This document shows positions 17,684 through 26,206 of a stretch of 58,221 bases of DNA, piece after piece; position 1 is the stretch's first letter; the number at the start of each line of letters is the position of its first letter. Source of the stretch: HGM04593 sp045647745 (GTDB lineage Bacteria > Bacteroidota > Bacteroidia > Bacteroidales > Bacteroidaceae); the NCBI GenBank assembly GCA_045647745.1, contig JAZRMQ010000060.1, positions 1-58,221 on the forward strand, in the 5' to 3' direction. Under the pieces are notes generated by a model. That model was not told where the DNA came from. It was given only the letters and a program-made list of their open reading frames with translations, and did not search any database. Both the position numbers and the translations under genes were made by a program.

Positions 17684-18724
17684 ATGAATAATATTTCTGA
17701 TAAAATTTTCTTGTGCTACGCTTGGGAAAACACCGCAGAAGTAAAACAAATAACCATTGAATTGGAGAGTGAGCTGGGTGTCAAGTTGGCATCTGCCACA
17801 GACTTTATTGCCTCTAACAATTTTGAGGCGAATAACGAGACTTTTCGCGCAATAGAGAATGCCGATATTGTTATTCTGTTCATAAGCAGCGCTGCAAAGA
17901 AAACCGCCTATGTCAAGGAGTGTGTTGTCAGAGCACAGAACACAAACAAGAATATTCTACCCATCAACATCGACAAAAGCCTTTTCAGTTCAATGCCGTC
18001 GGAGTTCAAGTTCAGAACAAAGCCCTACAACTACAACGACAAGGAGGACAGAACAAGACTCTTGGCACAACTAAAAGCAACATTGGGTGTAAATATTGAA
18101 AATGGCGATGAATTTGGTGCATTGGTGCACGTTGTCACAGATATGGACGCATATATTTCGCGCTACGGCGAGAGATTGGACACCGTATTTGTGGGCAAAG
18201 ACAACAAAATTAGATTGAAGAAAGGCGTTCATCTGCTCGATTTTGTAGCAGTAAAGGACTACGAAATTCGATGCAGTATCTCTTACGAGGTCAAAAACAA
18301 CGATGGCGAGCAGTTTTTATCTGTGTCGCTGACCGAGTTGTACAACAAAAAACTGGAGGAGAAGGAATTTGCTGCAGCGCAAGCGGCAATGAGAAGGGAG
18401 ATGAGGGAGAAGGAGCTGGAGCAGCAACGCCAAGCAGAGGAGGCAGAATTAAAGAGAAAGCAGAGACTGCGCGAGATGGAACTGCAAAGGCAACGCGAAC
18501 GCGACCAAGAGAGAGACCTTGAGCTTGAGCAGATGAGACAGCGTAGGTTGGAGGAGAAAAGACAGCGTGAGCTTGAGGAGCAGAACAAGTCCAACGAAAA
18601 AGAGAGCTCTGGTATGTCGGGTTGCACAATATTCTTTTTGATAATATTAAGCATCGCACTGCCGTGGAGTCTGTTCTTTACAATTCCGTATTTTATCTAC
18701 AAAGCGACCAAAAACGACGATTAA
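17684..18724 (+). CDS. TIR-domain protein with C-terminal membrane anchor
   Basis: 346 residues. Residues 5-140 form a TIR-like domain: strand 1 K-I-F-L-C-Y-A-W, a hydrophobic strand I-V-I-L-F-I-S-S (62-69), and E79 in V-K-E-C at the place of the conserved Glu of NAD-cleaving TIR enzymes. A small beta-rich part (about 160-220) follows, then a highly charged coiled coil (221-302, E/R/Q/K-rich) and one or two hydrophobic segments at 313-338 ending just before the C-terminus. This suggests a tail-anchored protein with the TIR head in the cytosol. As last gene of the operon it is the best candidate for the toxic effector (NAD hydrolysis or a nucleotide signal). Activity is inferred; SEFIR-type relatives could be purely adaptors. 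Confidence 0.75.
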   Translation: MNNISDKIFLCYAWENTAEVKQITIELESELGVKLASATDFIASNNFEANNETFRAIENADIVILFISSAAKKTAYVKECVVRAQNTNKNILPINIDKSLFSSMPSEFKFRTKPYNYNDKEDRTRLLAQLKATLGVNIENGDEFGALVHVVTDMDAYISRYGERLDTVFVGKDNKIRLKKGVHLLDFVAVKDYEIRCSISYEVKNNDGEQFLSVSLTELYNKKLEEKEFAAAQAAMRREMREKELEQQRQAEEAELKRKQRLREMELQRQRERDQERDLELEQMRQRRLEEKRQRELEEQNKSNEKESSGMSGCTIFFLIILSIALPWSLFFTIPYFIYKATKNDD

Positions 18725-18730
18725 TTTTTC

Positions 18731-18765
18731 ATTTATGGCACACTCTAAAAGGATGTGCCATAAAT
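18731..18765 (+). terminator. Hairpin ending the NTPase/TIR operon
   Basis: A perfect 12-bp stem (18731-18742 with 18754-18765) and 11-nt loop, 7 nt after the TIR stop codon, followed by an AT-rich stretch rather than a clean T run. It is a plausible transcription end or 3' stabiliser. Confidence 0.65.
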
Positions 18766-18820
18766 TTATATATAAAAAAGGCTGTACACTGCCAACAAAA
18801 ACAAATGACCGGGCTCGGGA

Positions 18821-18852
18821 TTTTACTATATTAATATTTTTGACTAACTTTG
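18821..18852 (+). promoter_or_regulatory. Promoter of the PCMD lipoprotein gene
   Basis: TAACTTTG at 18845-18852 is an exact TAnnTTTG box; the -33 region (TTTT at 18821-18824, 20-nt spacer) is weak. Start codon 18879 is 26 nt further on. Confidence 0.6.
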
Positions 18853-18878
18853 CAGCGGATTTTCAAAAGATTCATTTT

Positions 18879-20018
18879 ATGAGAAAAACACAAATTATCT
18901 CTTTTATAGCTTTAATAGCAACATTTTTGTTCACCTCTTGTATCAGAGAAGAGGCTCCGAACGCTGAATGTGATATCATCGCAGTAAAAGCCTCTTGGCT
19001 CAACAGCAACGATGGTATCTTGTCGGGCAAGCCCGTAATAAACAACAGCGCTGTAAGATTTTATGTAAATGAAGATACCGACCTTGAGACTCTTAAATCG
19101 GCCGACCCACAATTTGAGCTAACTCCGGGTGCACAAATTGAGAGACAAGCCCGCATAGAAGAGAATGGCGAGCGAGGAATATTTCTGTACTACAAAACAA
19201 CGTCAGAGGACGGGAACTGGAGCAAGATATATGAGGTCTCATTCACAAAACAGACTTTCATAGACCCCAACGCAGTTTTTAGCTTTGAACACTTTGCTGT
19301 TGAGAAGAAGTACAACGTCTGGTACGAAGAGGATGCCAAAGGCACAAAACTCAACTGGTGGGCAAGCGGCAATGCCGGCTATTCAAAATCGGGAAAGGGC
19401 AAAAAGCCCGAGGATTTTCCCACATCGGTTGACTCGGCAGGTGTTAAAGGCTGCTGTGTAAAACTTGCCACTCGCAGCACAGGAACTTTTGGACTGTCTG
19501 TCGAAATGCCAATCGCAGCCGGAAACATCTTCATTGGCGAGTTCTTAACAGCCAATGCAACAAAAGCGCCACTCGAGGCCACACGCTTTGGTTTTACAAT
19601 CACCCCAAGCAAGCCTGTCACACTGAGCGGTTACTATAAATACACCGCCGGCGAGAAGTTTACAGACAGAACAATGGCCGAAGTCGCAGGCCGTCGCGAT
19701 GCCGGTGCAATATACTCGGTGTTGTACGAGGTTGACCCAAGCAATGTTGTCACCCTTGATGGCAGCAACGTACTCTCAAGCGACCGCATCGTTCTTGTAG
19801 CACAAATGGATATTACCACAGACACCGACGAATGGACAGCTTTTGAAATTCCATACAATGAGGCCAACAACAAGACTTTTGATTATAAAAAACTCGAAAA
19901 TGGCGAATACGCAATAACCGTTGTTGCAAGCTCAAGTAAAAATGGAGAAAATTTTGAGGGCGCCGTTGGTAGCACACTGCATATCGACGAGTTCAAAATC
20001 AATTGGGAGAACAAATAA
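18879..20018 (+). CDS. PCMD-type lipoprotein
   Basis: 379 residues from ATG 18879; the in-frame start at 18735 lies upstream of the promoter and inside the previous hairpin, so it is not used. The signal peptide ends T-S-C (Cys about residue 18). The second half carries the pattern of the PCMD (putative carbohydrate metabolism domain, PF13201) family: N-W-W-A-S-G-N-A-G-Y early in the domain, C-C-V-K-L-A-T, then I-F-I-G-E-F. An N-terminal Ig-like region precedes it. In Bacteroidetes such proteins are outer-membrane lipoproteins found near beta-barrels, as here. The exact substrate or ligand is unknown. Confidence 0.75.
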   Translation: MRKTQIISFIALIATFLFTSCIREEAPNAECDIIAVKASWLNSNDGILSGKPVINNSAVRFYVNEDTDLETLKSADPQFELTPGAQIERQARIEENGERGIFLYYKTTSEDGNWSKIYEVSFTKQTFIDPNAVFSFEHFAVEKKYNVWYEEDAKGTKLNWWASGNAGYSKSGKGKKPEDFPTSVDSAGVKGCCVKLATRSTGTFGLSVEMPIAAGNIFIGEFLTANATKAPLEATRFGFTITPSKPVTLSGYYKYTAGEKFTDRTMAEVAGRRDAGAIYSVLYEVDPSNVVTLDGSNVLSSDRIVLVAQMDITTDTDEWTAFEIPYNEANNKTFDYKKLENGEYAITVVASSSKNGENFEGAVGSTLHIDEFKINWENK

Positions 20019-20049
20019 TCAGTGAAACACAGACACCGGAAATAACACA

Positions 20050-20790
20050 ATGAAAAAGATATTTATAGCACTTTTTGCAAGCATTATAGCCTTTGCGGCA
20101 ACAGCCAGCAACAATAGCGAAGAGAAAAACTGGAGTGTACGCCTGAGCGCCGGCTACAATCTTGGTGGCACATCGCCACTGCCACTGCCCGTTGAAATAC
20201 GTGGCATCGAGGGTTTTAACCCGGGAGTAAATTTCTCTTTCGAGGAGAGCGTTCAGTTTTTGTTTGGCAAAGGCCACTGGGGCGTGCGCTTTGGTGCAAG
20301 AGTCGAATCAAAAGGAATGACAACCAATGCCGACACCAAGAACTACTATATGTCGGTAGCCAATGACGATGGTATTGTTTCGGGATATTGGACAGGAAAG
20401 GTAGAGACCAACGTCAAGAACATATACCTTACCACACCGGTGCTTGCCGTTTATCAGATAAACAAAAGATGGAATGTATCGGCCGGTGCCTACCTATCCT
20501 ACCTTCTCAAAGGCGAGTTCACAGGCTATGCCTACGATGGTTATCTGCGCGAGGGCGACCCTACCGGCGAAAAGACTGAACTTGACAAGGCTCCATACGA
20601 TTTCAGCAGTGATATACGAAAAATACAATGGGGCTTGCAAGCCGGAGGCGAATATCAGCTTTGCAACCATCTTGCAATTTTCGCCGATATTAAATGGGGA
20701 CTCAACGGCATATTCCCAAGCGATTACAGCAGCATTACATTTGCCCTCTATCCAGTATATGGCACATTCGGACTCACTTGTAATTTCTAA
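20050..20790 (+). CDS. Outer-membrane beta-barrel protein
   Basis: 246 residues with a cleavable signal peptide (about 1-20, ending A-A-T-A-S) and then alternating polar/aromatic strands separated by glycine-rich turns. It ends in the aromatic-terminated strand T-C-N-F, typical of outer-membrane barrels folded by BamA. It resembles the OMP beta-barrel family of Bacteroidetes (porin-like, 8-10 strands by size). It lies 31 nt after the PCMD lipoprotein and 33 nt before the calycin-like gene, probably one operon. A structural partner of the PCMD lipoprotein is possible; no specific function can be assigned. Confidence 0.75.
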   Translation: MKKIFIALFASIIAFAATASNNSEEKNWSVRLSAGYNLGGTSPLPLPVEIRGIEGFNPGVNFSFEESVQFLFGKGHWGVRFGARVESKGMTTNADTKNYYMSVANDDGIVSGYWTGKVETNVKNIYLTTPVLAVYQINKRWNVSAGAYLSYLLKGEFTGYAYDGYLREGDPTGEKTELDKAPYDFSSDIRKIQWGLQAGGEYQLCNHLAIFADIKWGLNGIFPSDYSSITFALYPVYGTFGLTCNF

Positions 20791-20823
20791 AAACATAAAA
20801 TATTAACCTAAAGAAGAATGTCT

Positions 20824-21810
20824 ATGAAGAAAACTTTACTCACATTCCTATTTGCAGTAGCAACAGTAGTTGCAATGGCACAAACAAAAACCTACACAGA
20901 CAATTTGCTTGTTAAAGTTGGTGATAACTACGCCGACCCACAGGTAACAACCATCTTTGTAGAGCAGAACAACGAAGCATACACATTGTCACTCAACAAC
21001 TTTATCCTCACAATGGGTGAAGAGGTTATGAATGTTGGTAACATTGTTGTAAACAACATTTCTGTAACAGAGGAGAATGGTATCAAGTCATTCAACACAA
21101 CACAGAGCATTATGATCACTCCGGGCAACGATGAAAACGTTGCTGCAGACGAGTGGATGGAGTTTGAGGATGAGGTTACAATCACTCTTACCGGCAAAAT
21201 GAATGCAGAGAAACTATATTGCAATATCAACATTGATATGGGCTTCCCTGTTAATGTGGAATTTGGCAACGAGAACCTTGCAACAACCTACACAGACAAT
21301 TTGCTTGTTAAAGTTGGTGAGAACAACGCCGACCCTCAGGTAACAACAATCTTTGTGGAGCAGAACAACAATGAAACATACACATTGTCACTCAACAACT
21401 TTATCCTCACAATGGGTGAAGATGTTACGTATGTTGGTAACATTGTTGTAAACAACATTTCTGTAACAGAGGAGAATGGTATCAAGTCATTCGACACAAC
21501 ACAGAACATTATGATCACTCCGGGCAACGATGAAAACGTTGCCGCAGACGAGTGGATGGAGTTTGAAGATGAGGTTACAATCACTCTTACCGGCAAAATG
21601 GATGCAGCAAAGCTATACTGCAACATCAACATTGATATGGGCTTCCCCGTTAACGTTGTATTCGGTGACGAGAAAGCTGTAACAAACATTGACCGTGTAG
21701 CAGCAGAGAATGATGCAAATGTAATCTACGACCTCACAGGCCGCAAGGTTAACAGCATTGAGGCTGCCGGTATCTACATTGTTAATGGCAAGAAAGTACT
21801 TGTAAAGTAA
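20824..21810 (+). CDS. Secreted protein with two calycin-like repeats and type IX sorting tail
   Basis: 328 residues from ATG 20824, which gives a short classical signal peptide ending A-M-A-Q; ATG 20818 two codons upstream is equally possible. Two near-identical ~132-residue repeats follow, each starting T-Y-T-D-N-L-L-V-K-V-G and containing Y-T-L-S-L-N-N-F-I-L. This is the pattern of the calycin-like beta-barrel family of Bacteroidetes (PF13944). The C-terminus (I-Y-D-L-T-G-R-K-V, then G-I-Y-I-V-N-G-K-K) is a type A sorting domain for the type IX secretion system, whose core locus is 1.2 kb downstream. The protein should be exported and possibly surface-attached. The ligand is unknown. Confidence 0.8.
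   Translation: MKKTLLTFLFAVATVVAMAQTKTYTDNLLVKVGDNYADPQVTTIFVEQNNEAYTLSLNNFILTMGEEVMNVGNIVVNNISVTEENGIKSFNTTQSIMITPGNDENVAADEWMEFEDEVTITLTGKMNAEKLYCNINIDMGFPVNVEFGNENLATTYTDNLLVKVGENNADPQVTTIFVEQNNNETYTLSLNNFILTMGEDVTYVGNIVVNNISVTEENGIKSFDTTQNIMITPGNDENVAADEWMEFEDEVTITLTGKMDAAKLYCNINIDMGFPVNVVFGDEKAVTNIDRVAAENDANVIYDLTGRKVNSIEAAGIYIVNGKKVLVK
20890..21684 (+). repeat. Two in-frame ~396-bp tandem repeats
   Basis: Unit 1 starts at 20890 and unit 2 at 21286; long stretches are identical, with a few substitutions and one extra AAC codon in unit 2. They encode the two calycin-like domains. Recent duplication or gene conversion. Confidence 0.9.
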
Positions 21811-21827
21811 TAATTAATCTCATTTGA

Positions 21828-21841
21828 CGAGGCGCGCCTCG
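21828..21841. repeat. 14-bp GC-rich perfect palindrome
   Basis: CGAGGCGCGCCTCG, 17 nt after the stop of the calycin-like gene and just before its terminator. It stands out in AT-rich surroundings. It could be a small extra hairpin or a protein site. Confidence 0.6.
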
Positions 21842-21855
21842 CCTGATGCGAATAA

Positions 21856-21898
21856 AAAATATAATGAGACGTGTTTTTTTCACGTCTCATTATATTTT
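21856..21898 (+). terminator. Terminator after the calycin-like gene
   Basis: A perfect 18-bp stem (21856-21873 with 21881-21898) with a loop of seven T; the right arm ends in T-rich sequence and the left arm begins with an A run, so it could work in both directions. Confidence 0.85.
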
Positions 21899-21948
21899 AT
21901 TAAGTAGAGCAACAAGCGTTATTTAGATGAACAAAAACCTGAAACTTC

Positions 21949-21979
21949 TTTGCAACGCTAAATTTTGCTTGTAAATTTG
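21949..21979 (+). promoter_or_regulatory. Promoter of the cation efflux gene
   Basis: TTTG at 21949-21952, 19 nt, TAAATTTG at 21972-21979: both boxes match the Bacteroidota consensus. The start codon is only 14 nt further, so the mRNA leader would be under ten nucleotides. Confidence 0.8.
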
Positions 21980-21993
21980 TAGACAAAACAATT

Positions 21994-22899
21994 ATGAGAG
22001 ATAAAGAGAGACTACCGATACGGGAAAAAGAGATACTGAAGCTGACGTGGACCGGCAGCATAGTAAACCTGCTGTTGCTGATTTTCAAATTCGCAGCCGG
22101 CATTTTTGGCCGTAGCTCGGCAATGATAGCCGATGCAGTACATTCACTATCGGATTTTGTCACCGACATAATTGTTATTGTTTTTGTGCGAATATCGGGA
22201 AAGCCCGAGGATGACAGTCACAAATACGGCCACGGAAAATATGAGACTCTGGCAACAGCAATCATTGGCGTGCTTCTGTTTCTTGCCGGTGTTGGAATTT
22301 TAGTAGGTGGAGCAATATCCATTGCAAATGTTCTTGAGGGCAAGACATTGCAAGCACCAACGCCAATAGCTCTTGTTGCCGCGGCAATATCAATAGCGAC
22401 AAAAGAGATTTTATACCGGTACACTGTGTACAAAGGCAAGGGGCTCAACTCAAAAGCCGTAGTAGCTAACGCTTGGCACCACCGTAGCGACGCCCTCTCG
22501 TCAATAGGTACGTTCATCGGCATAAGCGCGGCTATCTGTCTTGGTGAAAAATGGCGCATATTCGACCCCATTGCAGCTATTGTTGTAAGTGCAATGATTA
22601 TAAAGGTTGCCATAGACCTTGTGAAGCCGTGCGTGGACGAGTTGCTTGAGCGCTCGCTGCCGGCCGAGATTGAAAACAGAATATGCGATATTATACTCTC
22701 CTTCCCAAACACAAGCTCACCTCATCACTTGCGCACACGCCGCATTGGCAACCACATTGCCATAGAGGTGCACATTCGTATGGACGGCACAACCCCACTG
22801 GCCGAAGCTCACGCCGTAGCGTGTGATATTGAGAAAAAGTTAAAAGAGGAGTTTGGCGAGAAGACACATATCGGCATACATCTTGAACCATTTAAATAG
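21994..22899 (+). CDS. Cation diffusion facilitator (divalent metal exporter)
   Basis: 301 residues with six predicted membrane helices. The metal site is visible: D47-A-V-H50-S-L-S-D54 in helix 2 and H-H-R-S-D in helix 5, the paired acidic/His motifs of CDF proteins. The cytoplasmic C-terminal domain (about 205-301) has the usual alpha/beta pattern with several His residues, including H-L-R-T-R-R-I-G and H-I-G-I-H-L. It exchanges protons for Zn(II), Fe(II) or related ions across the inner membrane; the ion cannot be decided from sequence. It resembles FieF-type members. Monocistronic, with its own promoter. Confidence 0.9.
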   Translation: MRDKERLPIREKEILKLTWTGSIVNLLLLIFKFAAGIFGRSSAMIADAVHSLSDFVTDIIVIVFVRISGKPEDDSHKYGHGKYETLATAIIGVLLFLAGVGILVGGAISIANVLEGKTLQAPTPIALVAAAISIATKEILYRYTVYKGKGLNSKAVVANAWHHRSDALSSIGTFIGISAAICLGEKWRIFDPIAAIVVSAMIIKVAIDLVKPCVDELLERSLPAEIENRICDIILSFPNTSSPHHLRTRRIGNHIAIEVHIRMDGTTPLAEAHAVACDIEKKLKEEFGEKTHIGIHLEPFK

Positions 22900-23010
22900 A
22901 AGAAATAGTAGCACAGGAGCAACCACACAGAAAGCATTTGACCACAAAACAGACTATTATAATAATATACACAACTTTTTTACGTTGATAAAGAAGTTTA
23001 TTGAGCACGA

Positions 23011-23952
23011 ATGAAAAGAATAATATTCATAGCATTGATTTTAGCTTGTTCTTTTGGGAAGGTACAGGCTCAGTTTGATGCACACTTTACCCACTACTGG
23101 GAGATGCTCAACTTCTTTAACCCCGCCGGAGCAGGAGCCGACGGCAAGCTAAAAATATATGGCGCCTACAGCAACCAGATGACAGGGTTCGAGGGCAATC
23201 CAAAAACAATGCTTATAAACATTGACGCCCCTATCCCATTCATTAAAAGCGACCATAATCTTGGGCTTGGTATCATAAACGATGAGATTGGTAAATTCTC
23301 GAACCAACATCTGTACCTAAACTACGCATACGCTTTCAAACTTTTCAAGGGACGCCTTGCATTGGGATTGCAGGCGGGGCTGGTAAACTGCAGTTTTGAG
23401 AATAAAGACCTCAATTTTGGCAAAGACAATAACGACCCGGCGTTTCCATCGGGTAATGCAGACGGAAACAAAATAGACTTTGGTGCCGGAGTTATGTATC
23501 AGCATAAATATTTTTACGCAGGAGTTGCCGGACTGCACCTTAACGCCCCACTCGTATTAATAGGAGAAAAAAACGAAATAAGAATAAGCCCTTATTTTAA
23601 TTTTATGGCCGGAGGCAATATTCCGATAAAAAATTCGTTAATATCAGTACAGCCCTATATGCAGGTGATGACCGACTTTGTCAGTTGGAGGGCAAGCATA
23701 ACAGCGCTTGGTACATACAGCTACGACGGCAAGGACTTTTTTGGAGGAATAACATACAGCCCAATGTCATCGGTGGCCTTTATACTAGGCGTAGAGATGA
23801 TGAATATCACAGCAAGCTACGGATACGAGTTGTTTACATCGAGCATAGGGGCAGAAAATGGAAACCACGACATATTTATAGGCTATAAAATAGACCTTGA
23901 AATTTTTAAAAAGGGAAAAAATAAACATAACAGCATAAGAATTTTACAATGA
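23011..23952 (+). CDS. porP: Type IX secretion membrane protein PorP/SprF family
   Basis: 313 residues: signal peptide ending V-Q-A-Q, then the family opening F-D-A-H-F-T-H-Y-W-E and F-F-N-P-A-G-A-G, followed by beta-barrel strands through to about residue 295. PorP/SprF proteins are outer-membrane barrels of the type IX system, linked to the PorKN ring and surface substrates. It is the first gene of the porPKLMN cluster, and its stop overlaps the start of porK (ATGATGA). A clear promoter was not found in the 111-nt gap before it, which is AT-rich. Confidence 0.9.
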   Translation: MKRIIFIALILACSFGKVQAQFDAHFTHYWEMLNFFNPAGAGADGKLKIYGAYSNQMTGFEGNPKTMLINIDAPIPFIKSDHNLGLGIINDEIGKFSNQHLYLNYAYAFKLFKGRLALGLQAGLVNCSFENKDLNFGKDNNDPAFPSGNADGNKIDFGAGVMYQHKYFYAGVAGLHLNAPLVLIGEKNEIRISPYFNFMAGGNIPIKNSLISVQPYMQVMTDFVSWRASITALGTYSYDGKDFFGGITYSPMSSVAFILGVEMMNITASYGYELFTSSIGAENGNHDIFIGYKIDLEIFKKGKNKHNSIRILQ

Positions 23953-25382
23953 TGAGGAAAATTGTTTTTCTTTCAACAGCAGCACTTCTATCACTCTCCT
24001 TGCTCTCGTGTTTCGGAGCAAAGAGCGGAATGAGCACAGCGCAAGGTGGAGAGGTGACAGGCGTTCACGGCTCGGCAACCAACGAGCCAACTCCATACGG
24101 GATGGTGCTTATACAAAGAGGTTCTATTAAGGTGGGCGATGAAGCCAACGACACCCTGTGGGGCACAGGAGCACCATCGAAAGATATCTCAGTAGATGCT
24201 TTCTGGATGGACGAGGCCGAGGTGTCAAATGCAAAATATCGTCAGTTCGTATTTTGGGTGCGCGATTCTATCATTCGCGAGCGCCTTGCCGACCCAGCAT
24301 ACGGCGGTGACGAGACATTTAAAATCACCGAGGACGAGTATGGTGAGCCAATCACCCCATATTTGAACTGGAAAAAGCCTATTCCTTGGAAGAAACCTAC
24401 CGAGGACGAGCAGCGCGCCATTGAGAGCGTGTATATCACCAACCCAATCACCGGCGAGAAGATGCTCGATGCGGCACAGATGAACTACCGCTACGAGATT
24501 TACGACTACACACAAGCAGCACTCCGCAAAAACCGTTTGAACCCCGAGGAGCGCAACCGTAATACAGATATCCCCGTAAACTACGATGCTGTGGTAACAA
24601 TCTCAAAGGACACTGCTTACATTGACGATGAAGGCCAGATTGTGAGAGAGACAATAAACCGCCCATTGTCGAGCGCATACGATTTCCTCAACACATATAT
24701 TATAAACATTTATCCCGACACAACCTGCTGGGTAAATGATTTCCCCAACGCAAATAACGAGACCTATTTGCAGCTCTACTTCAGCCACCCCAAATATGAC
24801 AACTACCCTGTTGTTGGTGTCAGCTGGGAGCAGGCAAACGCATTCTGTGCTTGGCGCACCGAATATCTGCTACGTGGTATGGGAGCACAGGCAAAATGGA
24901 TACAGCGCTACCGCCTGCCGTCAGAGGTAGAGTGGGAATTTGCAGCTCGTGGCAAAAACGGCAGCCGCTTCCCTTGGGAGCAGGGCGACACAAAGAGCGA
25001 CGAGGGTTGCTACTACGCCAACTACAAACCCGGCGAAGGCAACTACACAAAGGACGGTAGCCTTATCACATCGGCTTGCGGCATATTCTCGGCAAATTCA
25101 AATGGCCTTTATGATATGGCCGGAAATGTTGCTGAGTGGACCTCAACCGTGTACACCGACGCCGGCGTTCTGCAAATGAGCGACATTAACCCCGACCTGC
25201 AATATCGCGCAGCGAAAGAGGACCCATACAGTATGAAGAAAAAAGCCATCCGTGGAGGCTCGTGGAAAGACCCTGTTAAATATATTCAGGGCGCGACACG
25301 CTCTTATGAGTATCAGAACGAGTCACGTTCATACATTGGTTTCCGTTGCGTGAGAAGTTACGCCGGAAACGACCGCAGATAA
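23949..25382 (+). CDS. porK: Type IX secretion lipoprotein PorK/GldK
   Basis: 477 residues. A lipoprotein signal ends L-L-S-C (about residue 21). The rest is a formylglycine-generating-enzyme-like (SUMF1) fold: G-M-V-L-I-Q-R-G near the start, W-M-D-E-A-E-V-S-N-A-K-Y, V-S-W-E-Q-A-N-A-F-C-A-W-R, R-L-P-S-E-V-E-W-E-F-A-A-R-G, and a C-terminal R-G-G-S-W then F-R-C-V-R. GldK/PorK uses this fold structurally and forms the periplasmic ring with PorN under the outer membrane. Start ATG 23949 overlaps the porP stop; ATG 23952 is an equally good start one codon later. Confidence 0.93.
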   Translation: MMRKIVFLSTAALLSLSLLSCFGAKSGMSTAQGGEVTGVHGSATNEPTPYGMVLIQRGSIKVGDEANDTLWGTGAPSKDISVDAFWMDEAEVSNAKYRQFVFWVRDSIIRERLADPAYGGDETFKITEDEYGEPITPYLNWKKPIPWKKPTEDEQRAIESVYITNPITGEKMLDAAQMNYRYEIYDYTQAALRKNRLNPEERNRNTDIPVNYDAVVTISKDTAYIDDEGQIVRETINRPLSSAYDFLNTYIINIYPDTTCWVNDFPNANNETYLQLYFSHPKYDNYPVVGVSWEQANAFCAWRTEYLLRGMGAQAKWIQRYRLPSEVEWEFAARGKNGSRFPWEQGDTKSDEGCYYANYKPGEGNYTKDGSLITSACGIFSANSNGLYDMAGNVAEWTSTVYTDAGVLQMSDINPDLQYRAAKEDPYSMKKKAIRGGSWKDPVKYIQGATRSYEYQNESRSYIGFRCVRSYAGNDRR

Positions 25383-25413
25383 CAATAGAAGTAACGTATC
25401 AAAACATTAGGAT

Positions 25414-26196
25414 ATGAAAAAGTCAAAAGGCATTATAGGAGGTTTACAGGCATTTATGGATTCGGCAAAAGGCAAGACCCTTATGAACTATTTTTATAGT
25501 TGGGGTGCTGCCGTTGTCATACTTGGAACATTGTTCAAGCTGACACACTTGCCGGGTGCCAATCTTATGCTGTTCTTGGGTATGGGCACCGAGGTTATAG
25601 TGTTTATTTTCTCGGCATTCGAGCGCCCATACGAGGTGGCCGAGGAGAGTGAGAAACAGAGCAACGTGACAAGCGGCCCGGCAGGACAGCCCATCATCAT
25701 CAACGGACCAATTATGGCAGGTGGCCCGGCAGCAACAGGAACTGTGGCAGAGGCTGCGGCTACTCCAACAAATGTTGAGCAAACAACCGCTGCACAAAGC
25801 TCGGGCCCAATAGTAATTGGTGGTAGCGCACCGGTTGCCGGCGGTAGTGTAAATGCCGCACCAGTGGTGGCACCGGCAAATATCGGAGAGATGGACAAGG
25901 CAACAGAGGAGTATGTGGAGAAGGTACGCGCGCTCACCGATGCGATACAGCGCATATCACAACAAACAGAAGCCTTGGGACGCAATATGGAGGAGATGGA
26001 TACTTTGAGCCGCAACCTCACCGGTGTAAATGCGTTGTACGAGGTACATCTGCGCAGTGCCGGCGGACAGCTTAACGCCATCGACCAAGTAAACGACCAG
26101 ACAAAGAAGATGGCACAGCAGATTGAGGAGCTGAACAATCTTTACGCCCGTATGATTGAGGCGATGACTTCAAAAATGGACCGTCCACAAATTTAA
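25414..26196 (+). CDS. porL: Type IX secretion motor protein PorL/GldL
   Basis: 260 residues. Two membrane helices near the N-terminus (about 27-46 and 49-68), with the family phrase L-T-H-L-P-G-A-N between them. A Gly/Ala/Pro/Thr-rich linker (about 85-165) and a C-terminal helical region (about 165-255) follow. PorL and PorM form the inner-membrane proton-driven motor that powers secretion. It is 31 nt after porK and 10 nt before porM. The linker is low in complexity and would vary between species. Confidence 0.9.
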   Translation: MKKSKGIIGGLQAFMDSAKGKTLMNYFYSWGAAVVILGTLFKLTHLPGANLMLFLGMGTEVIVFIFSAFERPYEVAEESEKQSNVTSGPAGQPIIINGPIMAGGPAATGTVAEAAATPTNVEQTTAAQSSGPIVIGGSAPVAGGSVNAAPVVAPANIGEMDKATEEYVEKVRALTDAIQRISQQTEALGRNMEEMDTLSRNLTGVNALYEVHLRSAGGQLNAIDQVNDQTKKMAQQIEELNNLYARMIEAMTSKMDRPQI

Positions 26197-26206
26197 ATCT
26201 CACACA

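Noticed and set aside
2554..18724. Prophage or contractile-injection cluster
   Set aside because: No sheath, tube, baseplate, terminase or integrase; the genes are NTPases, membrane proteins and TIR.
25494..26138. 214-codon minus-strand frame over porL
   Set aside because: Antisense of the Gly/Ala/Thr-rich linker of PorL; Ala/Ser/Pro-rich shadow without family features.
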